From NCBI GenBank assembly GCA_025056255.1, contig JANWVT010000014.1:1-64000 (forward strand): a stretch of 64,000 nt of DNA. The letters are read 5' to 3'. A program made the position numbers and the translations under genes. Below, piece by piece: positions 57,766 through 64,000 of the stretch (its first letter is position 1; the number at the start of each line of letters is the position of its first letter). Source of the stretch: Bernardetiaceae bacterium (lineage in GTDB: Bacteria > Bacteroidota > Bacteroidia > Cytophagales > Thermoflexibacteraceae). The notes beneath the pieces are model-generated. The model searched no databases. It was not told the DNA's origin and saw only the letters and a program-made list of their open reading frames with translations.

Positions 57766-57796
57766 CAAAAGTAGCAATTTCAACAGTTTAATTCAA
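57766..57796 (-). promoter_or_regulatory. Promoter of the DUF349 gene
   Basis: On the minus strand TTG (57796-57794), 20 bases, then TACTTTTG (57773-57766), one base longer than the consensus spacer, 28 bases before the start at 57737. The -33 element overlaps the end of the YqgE gene. Confidence 0.5.
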
Positions 57797-58363
57797 ACGA
57801 GGGTCTTCAGGAAAATTTGAATAGGCGCGATATTTACCACCCATGCTGCGCAGTATAATTTGCCACATTCTGTCAGTTGGCCATTCAAAAAGTGCACTAA
57901 TAGACTGCCGGTAGATAATCCAAGAATTTTGTTCAATTTCACGAGCAAGTTGCTGCGCCGCCCAGCCGCTGTAGCCTACGAAAAAGCGGCAGTTAGACGG
58001 GTTGAGTTGCCGTAGGTTGCCGTAGTGGCTTAGTTGTTCAATGTCGCCTCCCCAATAGATGCCATCTTTAATAGGAATGCAGCCTTTTAGCTCGGAAAAA
58101 GTATGAATAAAGTGCAGTGTGTTTTGCTCTACCGGACCGCCGATATATATTTTTTCTTCAATTTCGAGCAGGTCGGTAGTTTCGCTGACCAGCAAAGAAG
58201 TAGGTTTATTTAAAATTAATCCAAAGGTACCTGCTTCGTCGCTATGTTCGCAAAGAAGCACTACAGTTCTTTCAAAATTGCCATCGGGCAAGAACGGTTC
58301 TGCAATCAGGATGTTGCCTTTGGCTACGGTATTATTTGGATTGAGTTGTTTGCCAAATATCAT
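57788..58363 (-). CDS. YqgE/AlgH family protein
   Basis: A 191-residue conserved protein of the UPF0301 (DUF179) family. KGNILIAEPFLPDGNFERTVVLLCEHS at the start, GLILNKPTSL, YIGGPVEQNTLHFIHT and WAAQQLAREIEQNSW are the standard stretches. Function is unproven; it is often near alginate or stress genes in other phyla. The frame extends to 58450 but the ATG at 58363 matches family starts. The rest of 58364-58590 is gene-free. Confidence 0.9.
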   Translation of the reverse strand: MIFGKQLNPNNTVAKGNILIAEPFLPDGNFERTVVLLCEHSDEAGTFGLILNKPTSLLVSETTDLLEIEEKIYIGGPVEQNTLHFIHTFSELKGCIPIKDGIYWGGDIEQLSHYGNLRQLNPSNCRFFVGYSGWAAQQLAREIEQNSWIIYRQSISALFEWPTDRMWQIILRSMGGKYRAYSNFPEDPRLN

Positions 58364-58590
58364 TCGCTCATCTGTGGGCTTAATGCCGTAAACTAATAAA
58401 TTGCTCAGTAAAAAAACAAAATTATTGCTTTTGCGCTCAGTTATTAGCAAGTGGTCAAAAAAATGGGGCGCTGTTTGCTCAAATTAGTTTGTTAGTGACT
58501 GAGCAAAAATATTCATTTGCATGCTTTGCATCATACTGTTTGCCGCGCAATACCCTGCTATTTTTAAAGTTTTGGCGGGCTATTGGTCAT

Positions 58591-58620
58591 AAAAAAGCCA
58601 CCCCAACCTGTGAGGCGGCT
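58591..58620 (-). terminator. Terminator of the LVIVD gene
   Basis: On the minus strand AGCCGCC...GGTGGCT with a short loop and a run of T, 23 bases past the LVIVD stop codon. Confidence 0.8.
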
Positions 58621-58642
58621 GTTAATAAATATTGTGCTGTTT

Positions 58643-59890
58643 TCAGCGAGCAACTGTTTGGATATCGGCTGTGCTACTTAAATCGAGAGTGCTTAACTCA
58701 CTAAGTTTGAAGGGATCGCGGTAGTCGTATTGGGTAATTTTGTTTCCTCCTACCATGATTAATATTTTTCGGTGGCTATCTGGAATTACGTCGTAGGTTT
58801 GGATGTTGGCAAAGTGAGCAACTTGTTTGATGGCGCGCGGATTGGTAGCATCGAACACTTTGAGCCCGTCGTACCCGTCGCAAATAAACAGCAGACCGTT
58901 GTCTATGCCCAAACCATGTGGATTTTTCATGGCATAGGTGCGTATTTTTTGAGGGCGTGAAGGATTGCTAATGTCTATTACATCTAACTGATTGACATTG
59001 CCGCCGCAGTCGGAACCATTTCGTAGCGTTACGTAAGCATACTGACCCTCTACTACAACTGGGTCGCAGCTGCGTACATGCCTATATGTTCCTTCCAACT
59101 GTGGACGTACGCGCTCAGTAGCGTCGAAAATGTACATTCCTGATTGCGAGCCTACAAACAGGCGGTTTTCGTAACCGAATAAAGTTTCTATGTCGCTGCC
59201 AACAGGTATTTTCTGCCCGATAAGTTCAGGTGAAGCAGGATTGCGGATGGAAAACACGAGCAAGTCGCGTGAGTCTATGGCATACAGAAAGTTATCCATT
59301 AGCACAAAGCAAGCCATAGAACCTCCTCTGCCCCCGCCTGTGGGGCGATTGGCAGGAGCTTTTGCCACAGGTGCTGCGCTCATTAGCAGAGGGTTGGTGT
59401 TACCAAAACTGTTGCCCATAATGCCAAAGTTGCCGTTGTTAAAGCCGCCCCCTATTAAGCTGAATCCTCCAAAGGCATTGCGAATGATGTTTTGTAGGTC
59501 GTTGCCTGTGCGCCATGCAATAGTATTGTTGTCCCATGCGGCAGCTCGCGGACGATGTGTGAAAACTGACGGAATGCGTCGTACTTCCTTAATGGCATTC
59601 AAGTCGGAAATGTCGAGCGCTACCAAGTCCTGATGGGCATTAGCATACAAAATATTGCCGCGTACTGCCATATCTACGTTGCCGGGGATTTGAATGAAAC
59701 CGACTTTTTTAGGCGACTTTGGGTCAAAATTGTTGATAACCAGCACTCCTTCATTAATGATGTTGACGTACAAAAAACCATCGTCGTACCAAATTTTACC
59801 TGCCTGTGAAAGGCTGTTCTGAGCCCACGTTGTCCATACAAGCCCAAAGGTTGCCAACATAATGCTGACATATTTTAAAATTGTCTTCAT
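58643..59890 (-). CDS. Secreted LVIVD-repeat protein
   Basis: A 415-residue protein with signal peptide MKTILKYVSIMLATFGLVWTTWA, then a beta-propeller-like series of LVIVD-type repeats (GVLVINNFDPKSPKKVGFI, LVALDISDLNAIKEVRRI, LLVFSIRNPASPELIGQ, LDVIDISNPSRPQKIRTY, LKVFDATNPRAIKQVAHF). A low-complexity Gly/Asn-rich insert interrupts it at about residues 125-190. The fold suggests an extracellular binding protein; no enzyme site is visible. Confidence 0.85.
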   Translation of the reverse strand: MKTILKYVSIMLATFGLVWTTWAQNSLSQAGKIWYDDGFLYVNIINEGVLVINNFDPKSPKKVGFIQIPGNVDMAVRGNILYANAHQDLVALDISDLNAIKEVRRIPSVFTHRPRAAAWDNNTIAWRTGNDLQNIIRNAFGGFSLIGGGFNNGNFGIMGNSFGNTNPLLMSAAPVAKAPANRPTGGGRGGSMACFVLMDNFLYAIDSRDLLVFSIRNPASPELIGQKIPVGSDIETLFGYENRLFVGSQSGMYIFDATERVRPQLEGTYRHVRSCDPVVVEGQYAYVTLRNGSDCGGNVNQLDVIDISNPSRPQKIRTYAMKNPHGLGIDNGLLFICDGYDGLKVFDATNPRAIKQVAHFANIQTYDVIPDSHRKILIMVGGNKITQYDYRDPFKLSELSTLDLSSTADIQTVAR

Positions 59891-60001
59891 GGCGTTTTAG
59901 GATTTGTTTGCCTATAGGGAGTTACTTTTTGCAGAAAGGTTGCTGGTAAATGCAAAAAAATTTGTGGAAGGTAGTCCTTTCTTACCAAGTAGAAGTACTC
60001 C

Positions 60002-60027
60002 AAATCAAAAGTCAAAATCAAAAGTCA
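60002..60027. repeat. Perfect tandem 13-base repeat
   Basis: AAATCAAAAGTCA occurs twice in direct succession at the 3' end of the next gene; the second copy contains that gene's stop codon. A recent short duplication. Confidence 0.8.
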
Positions 60028-60462
60028 ATTGTGCAACTCTGCTATTAGTTTGCGCGCTAATTGTTTTGCTTCTTCCAGAGAGCCTACCGTAGGGGTGAGC
60101 AATCCTGTGGATTGATGCACATTTTCATACATAATATCTACCGAAAGTTTGCTGAACACCGAGTTAGTGGAATCTATCACAATTTCAGCCAATAAACCGT
60201 TTTTCACAACAGTGGGGAACCACTCGCTTTGCAGCCATGCATCGGTTTCTACAGGTACTATTTCCAAATACCTGTAATCGGTAATCATGATTTTGATGTG
60301 GTGGTCTTTAATGTAGTCAAATGGAAACCGCAGGGCACGCATTGCTTCTGGGTCGTCGAGCAGCCATAACCCTTTCCAATAGCCGAAGATAGTGTAAGGG
60401 ATTTCATCACTTATGTCATAAAGTTCGGCATAATTATTTTCAAAAATCTTGCGCATCGACAT
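60025..60462 (-). CDS. STAS-like small protein (family member D)
   Basis: A 145-residue protein of the family at 416, 35508 and 42720. It has IKIMITDYRYLEIVP, the WLQSEWFPTVVKNG segment matching NEWQPR, AEIVIDSTNSVFSKLSV and a C-terminal SLEEAKQLARKL. Its ATG at 60462 (or 60456) is chosen over 60516, whose extra residues are not conserved. Function is unknown. Confidence 0.75.
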   Translation of the reverse strand: MSMRKIFENNYAELYDISDEIPYTIFGYWKGLWLLDDPEAMRALRFPFDYIKDHHIKIMITDYRYLEIVPVETDAWLQSEWFPTVVKNGLLAEIVIDSTNSVFSKLSVDIMYENVHQSTGLLTPTVGSLEEAKQLARKLIAELHN

Positions 60463-60531
60463 ACCAAGTCGTAGGAATATGACAACAAAACATGTATCCC
60501 ATGATAAAGTTCGCAATAGTTTTTCAAGATT

Positions 60532-60561
60532 TTGCTATCCAAAAGCAAGTTTTTAGCTTTG
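60532..60561 (+). promoter_or_regulatory. Promoter of the PASTA gene, nearly abutting the start codon
   Basis: TTG (60532-60534), exactly 19 bases, TAGCTTTG (60554-60561). The ATG begins at 60566, only 4 bases after the -7 element, so the transcript may be leaderless or very short-leadered. Confidence 0.7.
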
Positions 60562-60565
60562 CGAT

Positions 60566-61408
60566 ATGTGGAAATCTTTTGTAGAAAAATTCTTAGGGGG
60601 TACTGCTATATTCGATTTGCGCAGCAATACACCAGCTGCACTATTGCTCAATTTAGTGCTTATTATACTACTAACAGGCTTATTGGTGCTCTCATTTTTT
60701 TATGTTTACTTGCCTTTAACCACCAATCACGGCGAAAGTATTACTGTACCAGACTTGGAAGGGCTTACTTTACAACAGGCAGAAAGCTTTTTAGAAGAGC
60801 GAGAGTTGCGCTACATCGTAACCGACTCCAGCTATAATCCTAAACTACCACCATTGGCAATTCTTTCACAAGACCCTCCTAAAAACTCCAAAGTGAAAGT
60901 AAATCGCCGGATTCACTTGGTTGTGAATGCTACCCGTCCGCCAATGGAGCAAGTACCTAACATTATAGACAACTCAGTTAAGCAAGCAGACCAACTGTTA
61001 GAAAGCTACGGATTTAAATTAGGTGAAATTAAATATGTCCCCGATATAGCCTCTAATGCGGTGTTACGAGTTTTTCACAACGGAAAAGAAATCACCAAAC
61101 AACAGTTAGAAGCAGGTTTTTTGCTGCCCAAAGGAGCCAAAATAGACTTGGTAGTAGGGGACGGCTTAGGCAATATGACCTTCGATTTGCCTAATTTGGT
61201 AGGTAAACCCTTAGCAGAAGTGCAATTTTTGTTGCGCGGCATGGGCTTAGATGCTGGTAACATCATCTACGAATCGGCTAATGGCAGGGAGTTAGGCATT
61301 GTTATTCGGCAAAAACCTGCCTACGAGCCGGGCAAAAAAGTGAAAATAGGAGAGGTAATAGACCTTTGGGTTACTGGTGACGAGCCAACTGAGTTTGAAA
61401 ACCGATAA
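60566..61408 (+). CDS. Membrane-anchored PASTA-domain protein
   Basis: A 280-residue protein with one membrane helix (about 27-50) and three PASTA-like domains: VPDLEGLTLQQAESFLEER, VPNIIDNSVKQADQLLESYG and LPNLVGKPLAEVQFLLRGMG. PASTA domains bind peptidoglycan stem peptides; in Bacteroidota they occur as standalone proteins without a kinase. No kinase is adjacent. A perfect promoter lies 4 bases upstream of the ATG. Confidence 0.92.
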   Translation: MWKSFVEKFLGGTAIFDLRSNTPAALLLNLVLIILLTGLLVLSFFYVYLPLTTNHGESITVPDLEGLTLQQAESFLEERELRYIVTDSSYNPKLPPLAILSQDPPKNSKVKVNRRIHLVVNATRPPMEQVPNIIDNSVKQADQLLESYGFKLGEIKYVPDIASNAVLRVFHNGKEITKQQLEAGFLLPKGAKIDLVVGDGLGNMTFDLPNLVGKPLAEVQFLLRGMGLDAGNIIYESANGRELGIVIRQKPAYEPGKKVKIGEVIDLWVTGDEPTEFENR

Positions 61409-61463
61409 ATACTAACGGCTTATTGCGCAACTTTACGCCAATACTTCATTACTGTTTTCGAGT

Positions 61464-63371
61464 ATGCTGAAAAATACAGCAGTTATTTGGCTTTGTTTAA
61501 TTGGCTTTGTTGCAACAGCGGCACATGGTCAGTTGCGTCTGATTCCCTTTTCTCCCCAGCAAATTCAACCTTTACATGCTTCTGTGCCCAGTAGGGTAGA
61601 GGAAAATGCAGAAGATACCTCTCGACTGAGCCTGCCTTTTTTTGACGATTTTAGCACTAATGGCAAACCTTGGTTGCATAAAGGGCGTGCCGATGAACCA
61701 GATACCTCTCGGTGGGTGCCTCGTGGCGGCACGTTTGTCAACAATACATTAGCGGTGAATCCGCCTTCATTCAACGTAGCAACATTCGACGGCATCTCGG
61801 CTAATGGCAGACCCTATGACTTTGCAAATGTTTTTGCAGTAGGTATTACCGATATGCTGGTATCTAAGCGAATAGATTTAGATACCATGAAGCCACAAAA
61901 CAATATTTTTCTTAGTTTCTTTTGGCAGTCGGAGGGGATGGGAGAAAAACCTGACGAGGAAGACTACTTAGCAGTAGAGTTCTTAGACCGCAACAATAAT
62001 TGGATACGGCGTTGGCAACAAAATGGCGGACAGGCTACTGCCGATTTTCGCTATGTGATACTACCAGTACAAACCCCCGAGTTTTTACATAAAAACTTTC
62101 GCTTTCGCTTTGTGCGATATGGCAGGCAGGCAGGAGCTTTTGATACATGGCATGTAGATTATATTTACATGAATAAAAACAGAAATCCTAACGATAATTC
62201 ATTGCTCGACATTGCAGCCAACAACATCCGCGGTAGGTTTTTGAAGCGTTATAGCGCGATGCCAATGCGCCAGTTTGTGCAAAATCCACAAGCAGAAATA
62301 GCTGATTCTGTTTTTCTTTCAGTAAGTAACTTAGACCGTAGGTTTAACGTTTTTGCTTACGATGCGCTCCTCAAAGAAACAATAAGCGGACGCGAGCTGG
62401 GGTTGTTGGCTGACACTACAGCTATTATCAGAGAGTTTCAGCGCAATTTTTTAGTAGGAGCAGTGAATCGTGGAGTGGGCAAACGCCCCCCCGTAGTGCT
62501 ACCTCTCAATCAGCCGCGAATGATCCTGGAAACTATCTTTAGGCTTAACACTGGCGAACGCGACGACCTTATTCCACCTATCAACTTTAGAAATAATGAT
62601 ACGCTCAGCAGCATTACCGTTTTCGATAATTATTATGCCTACGACGACGGTAGTGCAGAATTTGCTATTTCTTTTAATCAACAATTTGGCAAATTAGCTT
62701 ACCGCTACCAGCTCAATACACAGGCTACCCTTTCGCACATCGACCTTTACTTTGTGCCTATTTTGACCAACCTGCAAGGCGAAACCTACAACTTGCGCGT
62801 GTGGAAACGATTAGATGAGCAAACCGGAGGCGTGCGCGACTCTGTTTTACTGGTTCAAAACACTTTTGTAACTTATTCAGACAGCCTCAACAAATTTATT
62901 CGCATTCCCCTTTCAAGGCGCATTCCTTTGCAAGGTTCTTTCTTTATTGGAGTAGAGCAACTGAGCAGCAAACCACTTACACTTGGCTTTGACCGCAATA
63001 CTGACTCGGGCAGTGAAATATGGGTGAACGTAGCTAATAAATGGGAACGCAACACACAAATAAAAGGTAGCATCATGTTGCGACCTGTATTTGCCGAAGA
63101 GCTGGTAACTGCTTTGCCAGATGAGCAGTTAAAAACACTATCTACAGTAGTATATCCCAATCCAAGCAGCGGTATATTTTCCCTTCAAGGCCGGGTTAAC
63201 CAACTCACCGTTTATGACTTACAAGGGCGGATAGTGTTTCAAAAGGACTTTGCGCCGGGAGAGTTAGCCGAAAATTTATCGTTGGAGCACTGCCCCAGTG
63301 GCATTTACCTGCTGCAAATTGTAAATGAGCAACATACGAAAATAGCAAAACTGCTACTGCAAAAGCAGTAA
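61464..63371 (+). CDS. Type IX secretion-dependent extracellular protein (T9SS C-terminal sorting domain)
   Basis: A 635-residue exported protein. The signal peptide is NTAVIWLCLIGFVATAAHGQ. The middle has repeated beta-sandwich regions (for example FDTWHVDYIYMNKN). The last ~75 residues, TVVYPNPSSGIFSL..QLTVYDLQGRIVF..GIYLLQI..KLLLQKQ, are a type A T9SS sorting domain, which directs secretion across the outer membrane and attachment. Substrate or enzymatic activity is not apparent. No T9SS machinery gene is in the window. Confidence 0.88.
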   Translation: MLKNTAVIWLCLIGFVATAAHGQLRLIPFSPQQIQPLHASVPSRVEENAEDTSRLSLPFFDDFSTNGKPWLHKGRADEPDTSRWVPRGGTFVNNTLAVNPPSFNVATFDGISANGRPYDFANVFAVGITDMLVSKRIDLDTMKPQNNIFLSFFWQSEGMGEKPDEEDYLAVEFLDRNNNWIRRWQQNGGQATADFRYVILPVQTPEFLHKNFRFRFVRYGRQAGAFDTWHVDYIYMNKNRNPNDNSLLDIAANNIRGRFLKRYSAMPMRQFVQNPQAEIADSVFLSVSNLDRRFNVFAYDALLKETISGRELGLLADTTAIIREFQRNFLVGAVNRGVGKRPPVVLPLNQPRMILETIFRLNTGERDDLIPPINFRNNDTLSSITVFDNYYAYDDGSAEFAISFNQQFGKLAYRYQLNTQATLSHIDLYFVPILTNLQGETYNLRVWKRLDEQTGGVRDSVLLVQNTFVTYSDSLNKFIRIPLSRRIPLQGSFFIGVEQLSSKPLTLGFDRNTDSGSEIWVNVANKWERNTQIKGSIMLRPVFAEELVTALPDEQLKTLSTVVYPNPSSGIFSLQGRVNQLTVYDLQGRIVFQKDFAPGELAENLSLEHCPSGIYLLQIVNEQHTKIAKLLLQKQ

Positions 63372-63697
63372 TTTTTACGAAAAAAGCAAGTTTTTGCGAG
63401 AAAAAATATTTTTTTAAGCCCCCTCGTTTGTAGCCCTTCCTGAACGAGTCAAGAGTTGGCGGCACTTTTTTTTTCAGTTTTTTTATTTCACTTTTGTTTT
63501 CCGGTCGCTCAAGACCCAACAGCCAGTAAGTTTTGGAAATTGTATACTTGGCTTTTCAAAATGCCCTGTGCGGGGCATTTAGGTAAGTAATAATTATGCG
63601 TTTACTCTTTTCAGGTCTTGCTGAAAAGCAAGAATGTAAGTGGCTTTTTGTTTAGAAAATGGTGTCTGATGGTTTTAACTGCAAACAAAAACAAGCG
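63372..63697. other. dnaA upstream region
   Basis: No gene. A/T-rich with homopolymer runs, and a perfect 8-base hairpin AAATGCCC/GGGCATTT (63559-63566 / 63573-63580). I saw no clear DnaA boxes (TTATCCACA-type), so there is no evidence for oriC here. Confidence 0.45.
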
Positions 63698-64000
63698 ATG
63701 ATTGACCTGAAAAAGCCTTCGGCAACAGTAGAACCCTCCTCTGTTAGCGAGGCAAGTATAAAACAAGACCACAACGCAGCTTGGCGGCAGTGTCTGTCGC
63801 TCATTATGCCTGCCGTTGGCGAACAGGCTTTTCAGACTTGGTTTCAGCCGATTGTTCCGCTGCAACTCACCAACAATGTGCTTGTCATACAAGTGCCTAA
63901 TCATTTTTTCTATGAATGGTTAGAAGAGCATTATGTGCATATTCTCAAACGCGCCATTGTGCAAGTACTGGGCGTACACGGCAAGTTAGAGTACTCCATA
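63698..64000 (+). CDS. dnaA: Chromosomal replication initiator DnaA, N-terminal part
   Basis: The first 101 codons of a frame open to the right edge. After a variable N-terminus (MIDLKKPSATVEPSSV) comes the DnaA domain I: HNAAWRQCLSLIMPAVGEQAFQTWFQPI, LVIQVPNHFFYEWLEEHYV. Domain I binds DnaB and other initiation factors; the AAA+ and DNA-binding domains lie outside the window. ATG at 63698 is in the correct frame. dnaN is not adjacent but 45 kb to the left. Confidence 0.93.
   Translation, partial: MIDLKKPSATVEPSSVSEASIKQDHNAAWRQCLSLIMPAVGEQAFQTWFQPIVPLQLTNNVLVIQVPNHFFYEWLEEHYVHILKRAIVQVLGVHGKLEYSI

Noticed and set aside
63372..63697. Possible replication origin before dnaA
   Set aside because: A/T-rich, but no DnaA boxes or iteron-like repeats were seen.

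Overview
The window looks like a chromosomal segment of a Bacteroidota bacterium, probably a Cytophagales-type gliding or filamentous lineage; genus not resolved. Evidence: a SusC/SusD pair, a protein with a C-terminal type IX secretion sorting domain, promoters of the Bacteroidota form TTG-N19-TAnnTTTG, standalone LVIVD, DUF349 and PASTA proteins, and moderate G+C. Genes are mostly housekeeping and metabolic, on both strands in short operons. No prophage, insertion sequence, CRISPR array or restriction system was seen.

Layout. 1-9.7 kb: the end of a nucleoside transporter, a STAS-like small protein, a TyrA-like dehydrogenase, a methyltransferase with a one-base frameshift, gpmI, a TPR protein, hisF, HMG-CoA lyase and a PAP2 phosphatase. 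9.7-17.4 kb: leucine dehydrogenase, gcvT, an orphan response regulator, two tandem tRNA-Val genes, recX, a TonB-dependent receptor behind a TPP riboswitch, and a DUF4340 protein. 17.4-34 kb: dnaN with a tyrosine phosphatase and a DinB protein, a SpoIIE-type phosphatase, an MFS transporter, a TolC-like protein, a zinc-finger membrane protein, lnt, two tandem secreted NTF2-like paralogues, and a coupled glycosyltransferase / ECF sigma / glycosidase operon. 34-43 kb: a putative carbon-catabolic cluster (HpaI aldolase, REDY protein, a degraded STAS-like gene, SDR, HyuA), a nucleotidase, an M24 peptidase, metZ, free methionine sulfoxide reductase and another STAS-like gene. 43-64 kb: cdd, SusD/SusC, a cell-surface glycan pair, ligA overlapping a degenerate methyltransferase-like gene, a glutaryl-CoA-dehydrogenase-like gene, a DUF349 protein, YqgE, an LVIVD protein, a fourth STAS-like gene, a PASTA protein, a T9SS cargo protein and the start of dnaA.

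Themes: amino-acid catabolism (leucine dehydrogenase, HMG-CoA lyase, glutaryl-CoA dehydrogenase, glycine cleavage), DNA replication and repair (dnaA, dnaN, ligA, recX), and envelope transport and glycan work. The items most worth a second look are a small STAS-like family scattered four times through the window (one copy broken), the TPP-controlled outer-membrane receptor, the paired RGxCxCE secreted proteins, the RanBP2-type zinc-finger membrane protein, the methyltransferase-like gene fused by overlap to ligA, and a dispersed intergenic repeat. I did not find a clearly new multi-gene defence or mobile system here.
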